In this document: piece by piece, positions 1-6,180 of the stretch
How positions within the stretch are numbered: the stretch's first letter is position 1
How the letters are laid out: the number at the start of each line of letters is the position of its first letter
Assembly: GCA_013812695.1 (NCBI GenBank)
Contig: JACCSZ010000361.1
Coordinates: 1 to 6,249, forward strand
Direction of reading: 5' to 3'
Source: Gemmatimonadales bacterium
GTDB taxonomy: Bacteria > Gemmatimonadota > Gemmatimonadetes > Gemmatimonadales > GWC2-71-9
Length of the DNA stretch: 6,249 nucleotides
The notes under the pieces: generated by a model
What the model was told of the DNA's origin: nothing
What the model saw: the letters and a program-made list of their open reading frames with translations, nothing else
Database searches by the model: none
Program-made: the position numbers and the translations under genes

Positions 1-481
1 GAAACGTGTCGAGGCCCAGGCGCCGGGCGGTCTCGACCGTTCGGCGCATCTCGTCGAGGTGCGCCGGCGTGAGCGCTACCATCAGCCGGCCGGTCGGTTC
101 GTAGTCGCAATCGATCTCTTGCTCGGCGAGGAACGCGATCATGGCGGCCACGTTGGTCTCGCCCAGGTGCGCCAGGCGGCGGGCCTCCGCCTCGCCGAAG
201 TGCTCGATGGCCAGGCCGTGGCCGTGGTCGACCGTTTCCGAGAGCATCCCCGCGTTCCGTCCGCTGGCGCCGTAGGCCGCGAGCCCCTGCTCGACGACGG
301 CCACCTCCAGCCCCGGGTCGAGCGCCTTGAGGAACAGCGCCGTCCAGAGTCCGGTGAGGCCGGCCCCGACGATGGCCACGTCGGCCTCGTGCGTGTCTTC
401 CAGCGAGGCGTGGGTGCGGGGCGCGCGCCGGGCAAGCCAGAAACAGGTCTGTTCGATCGAATCGAGGCGCGGAGGTGACAT
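1..481 (-). CDS. FAD-dependent oxidoreductase, DAO family (N-terminal 160 residues; runs off the window)
   Basis: Flavoenzyme of the DAO / glycine-D-amino-acid oxidase family, which oxidises amines or amino acids using FAD. I translated it by hand from the reverse complement because its 3' end lies outside the window. The protein opens MSPPRLDSIEQTCFWLARR. The dinucleotide-binding Rossmann motif ADVAIVGAGLTG follows, with GxGxxG at residues 39-44, then GLWTALFLK and the family motif GASGRNAG at 71-78 after an acidic strand end (VVEQ). The N-terminal FWLARRAP stretch before the Rossmann fold resembles the lead-in of oxidases related to gamma-glutamylputrescine oxidase (PuuB) and other FAD oxidases found beside polyamine genes. 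The ATG lies 22 nt after the PotC-like stop with only a weak ribosome site (GAG about 10 nt upstream), so translational coupling is likely. The substrate is not readable from this fragment. Family is sure; a polyamine-pathway role is inferred from its position as the last gene seen in a potADBC operon. Confidence 0.88.
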   Translation of the reverse strand, partial: MSPPRLDSIEQTCFWLARRAPRTHASLEDTHEADVAIVGAGLTGLWTALFLKALDPGLEVAVVEQGLAAYGASGRNAGMLSETVDHGHGLAIEHFGEAEARRLAHLGETNVAAMIAFLAEQEIDCDYEPTGRLMVALTPAHLDEMRRTVETARRLGLDTF

Positions 482-503
482 TCGAAAGTGACTCGGTCAT
501 CCC

Positions 504-1316
504 TCAGGCCCGCGGCGCGAGACTCATTCCGCGTTGCCGGAGGGTGCGCTGCTGCCACAGGACCGTGGCGCCGAGCGTCAGCAGGCTCGCGAGCAGGATG
601 GCCGTAGCCAGGACGTTGATCTGGGGCGGGAACGCCGCGCGGCGCGCGCCGTACACGTACAGTGGGTAGGTGATGCGGTTGCCGGCATTGAAGAGCGTGA
701 TGATGAAGTCATCCAGTGACAGCGCGAACGCGAGCATCGACGCCGCCACGATCCCGGGCGCGATGATGGGCAGGGTCACCTTGAAGAACACCCGGAAGGG
801 CCCCGCGCCGAGGTCCATGGCCGCTTCTTCCAGCGTCCAGTCGAAGCCGCGGATCCGGGCCCGCACCGTGAGCGCCACGTAGCTCACCGAAAACATGATG
901 TGCGCGATGACGATCGTGCTGAACCCCGTCCGCGCGTTGAGGTCGAGGAACAGCGAGAGCAGCGAGGAGCCGAGCACCACCTCGGGGGTCGTGAGCGGCA
1001 ACACCAGCAGCAGATTGATGGCCGAGGCGCCGCGAAACCGATAGCGGGTCAGCGCGAGGGCGATGAAGGTCCCGAACACGGTCGCCACGAGGGTGGACAG
1101 CGCCGCCACCCGGAGGCTCAACTTCATCGACTCGTACAGCGCCTCGTACGCGAACGGGTTGCGCCAGGCCTCGAGCGAAAACGCCTTCCAGACGAAGTTG
1201 AACTTACCGGCCGGCTTGTTGAAGCTGTAGAGCACGATGACGAAGATCGGCAGGAATAGATACCCGAGCGCCAGGATGGCGACGCCATCCATGAGCCACC
1301 GGCCGAAGCGGCGCAT
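504..1316 (-). CDS. potC: Polyamine-type ABC transporter, inner-membrane permease, PotC-like
   Basis: Second membrane subunit of a spermidine/putrescine-family importer. The 270-residue length is normal for PotC (about 260-285). Hydrophobic stretches lie near residues 11-30, 68-90, 98-122, 134-150, 184-203 and 235-254, consistent with six membrane helices. The cytoplasmic EAA loop that docks on the ATPase is at about 163-189, EEAAMDLGAGPFRVFFKV followed by TLPIIAPGI, with the canonical glycine present. It is followed by LDDFIIT, a segment typical of PotC-type permeases. The start ATG shares one base with the stop of the upstream PotB-like gene (TGATG), so the two permeases are almost certainly translationally coupled and made in equal amounts. 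The protein is intact with no sign of a frameshift. Family assignment is strong; whether it serves putrescine, spermidine or another cationic compound cannot be read from the permease. Confidence 0.93.
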   Translation of the reverse strand: MRRFGRWLMDGVAILALGYLFLPIFVIVLYSFNKPAGKFNFVWKAFSLEAWRNPFAYEALYESMKLSLRVAALSTLVATVFGTFIALALTRYRFRGASAINLLLVLPLTTPEVVLGSSLLSLFLDLNARTGFSTIVIAHIMFSVSYVALTVRARIRGFDWTLEEAAMDLGAGPFRVFFKVTLPIIAPGIVAASMLAFALSLDDFIITLFNAGNRITYPLYVYGARRAAFPPQINVLATAILLASLLTLGATVLWQQRTLRQRGMSLAPRA

Positions 1317-2161
1317 CAGGCCAGCTCCTCGGTGCCGAGCACCCGGGCGTAGGCCAGCACGCCGACGGTGATGACCGCCATGAGCACGAACGAGAGCGAC
1401 GCGGCCAGCGGATAGTCGCGCACCTCGAGGAACTGATTCTGAATGACCGTGCCGATCATCTGCTGGTTCGGGCTCCCGAGCAACTGGGCGTTGATGAAAT
1501 CGCCGGTGGCGGGGATGAAAGTCAGCAAGCTCCCGGCAAACACTCCGGGCAGCGAGAGCGGCAGCACCACCTTCCGAAAGGCGCCCATCGGCGTCGAGTA
1601 CAGGTCCTCCGCCGCCTCCACCAGCCGCCGGTCGATCTTTTCCAGGCTCACATAGATCGGCAGGATCATGAACGGCAGGAAGTTGTAGGTGAGGCCGCCG
1701 ACGACCGCGATCGTGGTGTCGAGCAGCCGTCCCCCCTCACCGAGAATGTGGAGCTGCTTCAGCAGCCAGACGGCCGGGCCGCCATCATTCAGAATGGTCT
1801 TCCAGGCGAAGGTGCGCACGAGAAACGTCGTGAAGAACGGCAACACGACCAGGCCGAGCAGCATGTTCTTGAGGCTGCCCGCCCGGAAGGCGATGAAATA
1901 CGCCAGCGGGTAGCCCATGGCCAGCGACAGCAGCGTCGCGCCGAGCGCGTAGCGCAGCGAGCGGAAGAAGTGGGTCCCGTAGTTGCTCAGCGCGCGGTGA
2001 TACGCCTCCCACCACGGGCCCTCCGTGCCCGTCACCGACGTCTGGGCCAGGGTCAGGGTGGGCACGACGAAGAACACCAGTAACCAGAGGATGCCCGGCG
2101 CCACCAACAGGTAGGGGGCGAGGCGGCTGCGCCTCGACCCCCCGGAAGCCGTCCCCGCCAT
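1316..2161 (-). CDS. potB: Polyamine-type ABC transporter, inner-membrane permease, PotB-like
   Basis: First membrane subunit of the importer, 281 residues, a normal PotB length. A short basic N-terminus (SRRSRLAPYLL) leads into the first membrane helix (about 15-38). Further hydrophobic segments are near 70-92, 100-118, 148-170, 205-225 and 253-275. The PotB-type signature LPFFTTFLVRTFAW lies at 107-120, and FIPATGDFINAQLLG at 215-229. The EAA loop is at about 182-206 (EAAEDLYSTPMGAFRKVVLP); the usual glycine of the EAA---G pattern is a tyrosine here (DLY rather than DLG). The ATG follows the PotD-like stop after 7 nt, with AGAGG overlapping that stop as the likely ribosome site, and the gene's own stop overlaps the PotC-like start by one base. 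It should pair with the PotC-like protein to form the channel. Confident on family, not on substrate. Confidence 0.93.
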   Translation of the reverse strand: MAGTASGGSRRSRLAPYLLVAPGILWLLVFFVVPTLTLAQTSVTGTEGPWWEAYHRALSNYGTHFFRSLRYALGATLLSLAMGYPLAYFIAFRAGSLKNMLLGLVVLPFFTTFLVRTFAWKTILNDGGPAVWLLKQLHILGEGGRLLDTTIAVVGGLTYNFLPFMILPIYVSLEKIDRRLVEAAEDLYSTPMGAFRKVVLPLSLPGVFAGSLLTFIPATGDFINAQLLGSPNQQMIGTVIQNQFLEVRDYPLAASLSFVLMAVITVGVLAYARVLGTEELA

Positions 2162-2168
2162 GTGGCCT

Positions 2169-3365
2169 CTACGCCCCGATGGCGTCCTGGAAGATGCGGT
2201 TGAATTCGGTGTCCTCGGAGTCGCTCAGCGCCTTGAAGACGTGGAGCCGGGCGCGGAGCTCGTCGGGCGGGTTGACCAGCGGGCTGCTGGCCAGATCGGG
2301 CGCGATCTTGGCGAGCTCCGCGCCGGCGCCCTTGACCGCGGGCAGGTACGGCGCGCCGGCCACGATCTGCGCCGAGTGCTTCGGGTCGTACACGTAATTG
2401 ATCCAGGCCATCGCCAGGTCCTGGCGGTCGGACGTCTTGGGGATCATCATGTTGTCGGAGAACAGCATCGCCCCCTCCTTCGGAGCGATCCACCGGAGGT
2501 CCGGGTTGTCGGCCGCCAGCCCCTGGATGTCGCCCGACCACGCGATTGCCGCGGCGATGTTCCCCGCCGCAAGGTCCTCGGCGTAGTCGTTGCCGGTGAA
2601 CTTCCGGATCTGGCCGCTCTCGCGGGCTCGTTTGATCCTGGCCCCCGCCGCCTTGGCGTCCGCCACCGTGGCCTTGGTCGGGTCCTTGCCCAACCCCAGC
2701 ATCACCAGGCCGAAGGTGTCCCGCATCTCGGTCAGCATCGTTACCTGCCCCTTGAGCTTGGGGTCGAAGATGTCGTCGATGCTGGTGAGCTCGCGGCCGG
2801 TCTTCTTCGGGTTGTAGCCGATCCCCGCCATCCCCGAAAGCCACGGCACGCTGAACTTCCGGCCCGGGTCGAAGCTCACGTCCTTCACGCTGTCGACCAG
2901 GTTGGCCTTGTTCGGGAATTTGGCGTCGTCGAGCGGGGAGACGTAGCCGAGCCGGATGAGACGACCAGCCATCCAGTCGGTGAGGACGATGATCTCGCGG
3001 TCGATGCTCTGGCCGCGCTTGAGCGGCTCATCGATCTTCGCGAAGAACTCGGCGTTGTCGTTCACGTCCTCGGTGTACTCGGTGTCGATCCCGGTGGCCT
3101 TCTCGAAGTCCGCCACCGTCTGCTTGTCGATGTAGAGCGGCCAGTTCGACACCCGGAGCGTCTTGCCCCCGCCAGTCGCGGCCGCATCGCCGCCCGCCGC
3201 CGGCGCGCCGTCCTTGCCGCCGCAGGCCCCGAGGAGGCTGCTCCCTAGGAGCAGTCCACCCGCGCTCCGCGCCGACCGACCGAGGAACCCTCGCCGGGTG
3301 ATGGCCTGGCGGATCACTGCGTGGATCTCGTCGTCGTCTCGGCGGTCGGACTCTCGTCGGCTCAT
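2169..3365 (-). CDS. potD: Polyamine-type ABC transporter substrate-binding lipoprotein, PotD-like
   Basis: Extracytoplasmic receptor that hands substrate to the permease pair; 398 residues, longer than E. coli PotD mainly because of its N-terminus. After a charged leader there is a twin-arginine motif, ITRRGFLGRS (RR at 24-25), a hydrophobic stretch, and a lipobox LLGAC with Cys48, so the protein is probably folded before export by Tat and then lipid-anchored. A Gly/Ala-rich linker (49-67) precedes the binding domain at KTLRVSNWPLYI. By eye against E. coli PotD, several ligand residues are retained: W75 and Y78 (W34, Y37), W276 (W229), D304 (D257) and Y340 (Y293). The acidic pair D168/E171 appears as E213/D216, and W255 is replaced by F302. 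These match a polyamine-type pocket but leave the exact ligand open. The start is fixed by AGGAG 6 nt upstream of the ATG. It lies 38 nt after the ATPase gene. Confidence 0.93.
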   Translation of the reverse strand: MSRRESDRRDDDEIHAVIRQAITRRGFLGRSARSAGGLLLGSSLLGACGGKDGAPAAGGDAAATGGGKTLRVSNWPLYIDKQTVADFEKATGIDTEYTEDVNDNAEFFAKIDEPLKRGQSIDREIIVLTDWMAGRLIRLGYVSPLDDAKFPNKANLVDSVKDVSFDPGRKFSVPWLSGMAGIGYNPKKTGRELTSIDDIFDPKLKGQVTMLTEMRDTFGLVMLGLGKDPTKATVADAKAAGARIKRARESGQIRKFTGNDYAEDLAAGNIAAAIAWSGDIQGLAADNPDLRWIAPKEGAMLFSDNMMIPKTSDRQDLAMAWINYVYDPKHSAQIVAGAPYLPAVKGAGAELAKIAPDLASSPLVNPPDELRARLHVFKALSDSEDTEFNRIFQDAIGA

Positions 3366-3371
3366 GGGGGG

Positions 3372-3376
3372 CTCCT
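3372..3376 (-). promoter_or_regulatory. Ribosome binding site of the PotD-like gene
   Basis: AGGAG on the minus strand, separated by six bases (CCCCCC) from the ATG at 3365. It is the strongest Shine-Dalgarno match in the operon and sets the start of the binding protein. This fits the usual need for more receptor than permease. The 38-nt gap in which it sits shows no terminator hairpin. Confidence 0.7.
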
Positions 3377-3403
3377 GCGGTGTGACGGGCGGAGGGAGAA
3401 CGC

Positions 3404-4633
3404 TCAGAGGCGGGGCAGGGAGGCCCGCCCCATGGTGTGGCGCAGGTCGGCTTTAACAAAGGGTTGGGCGTCGGCTCCCACCGTGTCGGGAGGGAGCAGG
3501 CGCCCGGCGTCCAGGTCCCAGCCGATCCAGAGCGGCAGGCCCGGCTCGAGCGCCGGCAGCGACTGCTCGGGCCCGACGTGCGCCACGATGCCGGTGCCGT
3601 CGGCGGCGCGAAGCGTGCAACGGACTACCGGCCCCTGGAAGACGGCGTGCTCGACCGTCACCGGCACGCCGCGGCCATCGGCGGGCGCCTGGCTGGTCAG
3701 GCGCAAACGCTCCGGCCGGACCATCACGGTGGCGGCCGCGCCCGGGCGGGGCGGCCAGGCGCCCGCCGGCACCGCCATCCGCCGGCTGCCGGCCACCACC
3801 ACCGTGGCGTCGGTGCCGTTGGCGTGCTCCACTACGGCGGGGATCAGATTGGCCACGCCGATGAAGTTGGCGACGAAGACCGACGCGGGTGAGTGGTAGA
3901 TCTCCTGCGGGGTGCCGATCTGCTCGACCCGACCCTCGTTCATCACGGCGATCCGGTCGGACATCGTGAGCGCCTCTTCCTGATCGTGCGTCACGTAGAT
4001 GAACGTGATGCCCACCTCGCGCTGGATCCGTTTGAGCTCGATCTGCATCGCCTGGCGAAGCTTGAGGTCGAGGGCACCAAGCGGCTCGTCGAGCAGCAGC
4101 GCCTGGGGGTAGTTGGCCAATGCGCGCGCCAGCGCTACCCGCTGCTGCTGCCCGCCGGATAGTTGTCCAGGCTTCCGGTCGGCGAACTGCGCCAGCTTCA
4201 CCACCGTCAGCAGTTGATCTACCCGCCGCGACGTCTCCTCGGCGCCCACCTTCTGGCTCCGGGGTCCGAAAGCGACGTTGTCGGCCACGCTCATGTGGGG
4301 AAACAGCGCGTAGTGCTGGAAGACCGTGTTCACGTTGCGGCGGTACGGCGGCACCCGGGACACGTCCTTGCCGTCGAGCACGATGCGGCCTTCGGTGGGC
4401 TGCTCGAACCCCGCGATCATGCGGAGCGTCGTCGTCTTGCCGCAGCCGGACGGCCCCAGCATCGAAAAGAATTCGCCGCGCCCGATCGCGAAGTGCGCTT
4501 CCTGCACGGCCAGGTAGCTTCCGAAGCGTTTGACGACGTGCTCGAGCGTGATGACCGGCTCGCGGGATTCGGCGCGGCTGGGGTCGGCGGCAGTCGGCGC
4601 GGCGGGTGTGTTGGAAACGTGGGTGAGAGGCAT
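3404..4633 (-). CDS. potA: Polyamine-type ABC transporter ATP-binding protein, PotA-like
   Basis: Cytoplasmic ATPase that powers the importer; 409 residues from the chosen ATG. All nucleotide-binding motifs are intact: Walker A GPSGCGKTT (60-68), Q-loop Gln106 in NTVFQHYALFPHM, ABC signature LSGGQQQR (158-165), Walker B ALLLDEP (178-184) with Glu183 as catalytic base, D-loop GALD and switch His216 (YVTHDQEEA). FIGVANLIPAVV (257-268) marks the change to the C-terminal OB-fold (TOBE-like) regulatory domain, with MVRPERLRL inside it, as in PotA/CysA-type ATPases. The open frame continues upstream to 4903, but that part overlaps the divergent gene and looks non-coding. No in-frame ATG or GTG lies between 4633 and about 4903 in a sensible context, and homology starts only at about residue 26. 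AGGA abuts the ATG with no spacer, so this start lacks a normal ribosome site. It is the first gene of the operon. Confidence 0.93.
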   Translation of the reverse strand: MPLTHVSNTPAAPTAADPSRAESREPVITLEHVVKRFGSYLAVQEAHFAIGRGEFFSMLGPSGCGKTTTLRMIAGFEQPTEGRIVLDGKDVSRVPPYRRNVNTVFQHYALFPHMSVADNVAFGPRSQKVGAEETSRRVDQLLTVVKLAQFADRKPGQLSGGQQQRVALARALANYPQALLLDEPLGALDLKLRQAMQIELKRIQREVGITFIYVTHDQEEALTMSDRIAVMNEGRVEQIGTPQEIYHSPASVFVANFIGVANLIPAVVEHANGTDATVVVAGSRRMAVPAGAWPPRPGAAATVMVRPERLRLTSQAPADGRGVPVTVEHAVFQGPVVRCTLRAADGTGIVAHVGPEQSLPALEPGLPLWIGWDLDAGRLLPPDTVGADAQPFVKADLRHTMGRASLPRL

Positions 4634-4641
4634 TCCTGCGC

Positions 4642-4670
4642 AATGTGCACCCGGTTCCGGGAGTTGACAA
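4642..4670 (-). promoter_or_regulatory. Weak candidate promoter for the potADBC-oxidase operon
   Basis: On the minus strand TTGTCA (4670-4665, five of six to TTGACA) is followed after exactly 17 bases by CACATT (4647-4642, only three of six to TATAAT). The last base of the -10-like box is 8 nt before the ATG, so a transcript would start at or within a base or two of the start codon, giving a leaderless or nearly leaderless message. The -10 match is poor, so this is a positional suggestion only. Confidence 0.25.
4650..4661. repeat. 12-bp GC-rich inverted repeat in the divergent control region
   Basis: CCCGG TT CCGGG, with perfect 5-bp arms around a 2-bp centre. It lies immediately beside the AGTTGACAACT palindrome and within the spacer of the candidate minus-strand promoter. 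It could be an operator half or a chance palindrome in GC-rich DNA; by itself it is weak evidence. Confidence 0.3.
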
Positions 4671-4672
4671 CT
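4662..4672. promoter_or_regulatory. Candidate operator: 11-bp perfect palindrome between the divergent genes
   Basis: AGTTG A CAACT reads the same on both strands around a single central base. It lies in the 152-bp gap between the ATPase start (4633) and the aminotransferase start (4786). It covers TTGACA on the plus strand and TTGTCA on the minus strand, so a dimeric repressor bound here could block a -35 box of the operon. Its form (short arms, odd centre) is like operators of GntR-family and similar dimeric regulators, but no regulator gene is in the window. The plus-strand TTGACA has no convincing -10 box 16-18 nt downstream. Confidence 0.4.
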
Positions 4673-4758
4673 GTCCTCCGGCGCCGCAAGCTCCGACAGG
4701 TTCGACCCTACGCGTGAGGGATGGCATCGAGCGACTGCTCCGCAGCGCGAGCAACCTT

Positions 4759-4776
4759 TTATATCACAGGATAGGA
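4759..4776 (+). promoter_or_regulatory. AT-rich -10-like stretch and ribosome binding site of the aminotransferase gene
   Basis: TTATATC at 4759-4765 is the only AT-rich spot in the control region and could be a -10 box, though no good -35 lies 16-18 nt upstream. It is followed by AGGATAGGA (4768-4776). The second AGGA (4773-4776) is 9 nt from the GTG at 4786, a normal spacing, and this is what decides that start over the distant ATG at 4645. Transcription from this -10 would give a leader of roughly 15 nt. Confidence 0.5.
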
Positions 4777-4785
4777 CGTGACTCC

Positions 4786-6174
4786 GTGACCACCACCCTC
4801 GCCGACGGCGAGCGGTCGGTGAGCGACCGGCTGCTCGCGCGGGCCCAGGACATCGGCCAGGCGGAGATGGCGCGACTGCTCGCCCGCACCCCGCGCTCGG
4901 CACAGCTCTACGAACGGGCGGCCCGCACCCTGCCGTTCGGCGTAGTGTCGTCGTTCCAGAAGATGCAGCCGTACCCGATCTACGTGACCCACGGCCGGGG
5001 CAGTCACGTGTGGGACCAGGACGGCACCGAGTATCTCGATTTCCATTGCGGCTTCGGCGCGATGGTGGTCGGTCACGCGCACCCTCGCATCGTCGAGGCG
5101 GTGCACGAGGCGGCCAGCCGCGGCACCCACTTCGCGGTGACGACCGAATCGGCCGTGGCGTTCGCCGAGGAGATCTGCCGCCGGTTTCGCCTCGAGATGC
5201 TGCGCTTCACCAACTCGGGCACCGAAGCCACCATGGACGCGATCCGGGTGGCGCGCGCGGCCACGGGACGGGACGTGGTCTGCAAGATCGAGGGGTCGTA
5301 CCACGGACATCACGACAGCGTCATGTTCTCGATCGTCCCCAACGCCGACCTGATGGGCGGGCGGGATCGGCCCGGCAGCGCGCCGGTGTCGAAGGGGATG
5401 GTGAAGGACGCCGCCAAGTACATCCAGGTGGTCCCGTTCAACGACGCGGACCACCTGGAGCGCGTCCTGCGGGAGCGGGGGCACGAGATCGCTTGCCTCA
5501 TCATGGAGCCCGCCATGATGAACATCGGCATCGTGGTCCCCGCGCCCGGCTACCTGCAGCGGGTTCGCGAGCTGTGCACGAAGTTCGGCGTGGTGTTCAT
5601 CTTCGACGAGATCAAGACCGGATTCACCATCGCCGCCGGCGGGGCCACCGAAAAATTCGGCGTGCAGCCCGACCTCGTGTGCCTCGCGAAGGCCATCTCG
5701 GGTGGCCTGCCGGCGGCGGCCTTCGGCGGCCGCGCGGACCTCATGCGGCTCATCGAGAGCGGCGTGTCGCAGATGGGCACCTACAACGGCAACCCGCTGG
5801 TGTCGCACGTCGGGCTGGTGACGCTCACCGAGATCCTCACCCCCGACGCGTACCGCCACTTCGCGCGCATCGGCTCCCGGCTGGCGAGCGGGTGCCAGGC
5901 CGCGATCGACCGCCACGGGATTCCCGCGCACACCATCGACCTGGGCGCCAAAGGGTGTGTGTCCTACCGGCCGACGCCGATGCGCGACTACCGCGACTTC
6001 CTGGACACCAGGCCCCAACTGTTCGCCGCGAGCTATCCCTGGCTGCTCAATCGCGGCATTTTCATGACCCCCGGCGACGAGGAACAGTGGACACTGTCGG
6101 TGCAGCACAGCGACGCCGACATCGACCGGTACCTGGAGGTGTTCTCGGAGTTCTGCGCGGCGATTGCGGCGTAG
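4786..6174 (+). CDS. Class III PLP-dependent aminotransferase, glutamate-1-semialdehyde-aminomutase-like
   Basis: Fold-type I, class III PLP enzyme, 462 residues from GTG 4786. Visible motifs: the cofactor phosphate-binding segment NSGTEAT (SGTEA at 144-148), SYHGHHD (171-177, Tyr172 to stack on the PLP ring), FDEIKTGF with Asp274 for the pyridine nitrogen, the Schiff-base Lys302 in LAKAISGG, and GTYNGNPL (331-338). Near the C-terminus Glu433 in TPGDEEQW falls at the place of Glu406 of glutamate-1-semialdehyde aminomutase. It is unlikely to be HemL itself: the HemL N-terminal GGVNSPVRAF motif and the GKIIGGGLPVGA form of the lysine loop are altered, and the N-terminus is about 30 residues longer. 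Relatives include amino-acid and beta-amino-acid aminotransferases. The frame is open from an ATG at 4645, but the extra 47 residues look non-coding and lie across the control region; GTG has a good ribosome site. Its divergent position suggests it removes an amino group from the imported compound or a product of it; this is inferred. Confidence 0.88.
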   Translation: MTTTLADGERSVSDRLLARAQDIGQAEMARLLARTPRSAQLYERAARTLPFGVVSSFQKMQPYPIYVTHGRGSHVWDQDGTEYLDFHCGFGAMVVGHAHPRIVEAVHEAASRGTHFAVTTESAVAFAEEICRRFRLEMLRFTNSGTEATMDAIRVARAATGRDVVCKIEGSYHGHHDSVMFSIVPNADLMGGRDRPGSAPVSKGMVKDAAKYIQVVPFNDADHLERVLRERGHEIACLIMEPAMMNIGIVVPAPGYLQRVRELCTKFGVVFIFDEIKTGFTIAAGGATEKFGVQPDLVCLAKAISGGLPAAAFGGRADLMRLIESGVSQMGTYNGNPLVSHVGLVTLTEILTPDAYRHFARIGSRLASGCQAAIDRHGIPAHTIDLGAKGCVSYRPTPMRDYRDFLDTRPQLFAASYPWLLNRGIFMTPGDEEQWTLSVQHSDADIDRYLEVFSEFCAAIAA

Positions 6175-6180
6175 CGCCTG

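Noticed and set aside
139..500. Alternative minus-strand readings near the oxidase start, including an ATG at 500
   Set aside because: They are out of frame with the GAGLTG and GASGRNAG motifs; only the frame starting at 481 gives a recognisable FAD enzyme.
2160..3248. 362-codon open frame on the plus strand opposite the PotD-like gene
   Set aside because: It is a GC-driven antisense shadow: rich in Arg, Val, Gly and Leu, with no recognisable domain, and fully covered by a gene with clear family motifs on the other strand.
4723..4740. Possible sigma-54 promoter (TGGCAT...CTGC) upstream of the aminotransferase
   Set aside because: The GG and GC elements are 12 bases apart instead of the required 10, and the flanking bases do not match.
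3453..4754. 433-codon open frame on the minus strand in another frame of the ATPase gene
   Set aside because: Arg-, Ala- and Gly-rich out-of-frame reading of the PotA-like gene; the true frame has a full set of ABC motifs.
4645..4785. ATG at 4645 as start of the aminotransferase
   Set aside because: It would place 47 unrelated residues before the protein and run through the palindrome; the GTG at 4786 has AGGA at 9 nt spacing and begins near the conserved part.
4634..4903. Extension of the ATPase reading frame by 90 residues upstream of 4633
   Set aside because: It is Arg/Ser/Cys-rich and not like any PotA N-terminus, crosses the divergent control region and overlaps the aminotransferase coding sequence.
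4759..6108. 449-codon open frame on the minus strand opposite the aminotransferase
   Set aside because: Rich in His, Arg, Gly and Val with no recognisable motif; it mirrors the codon pattern of the plus-strand gene, whose PLP motifs are all intact.
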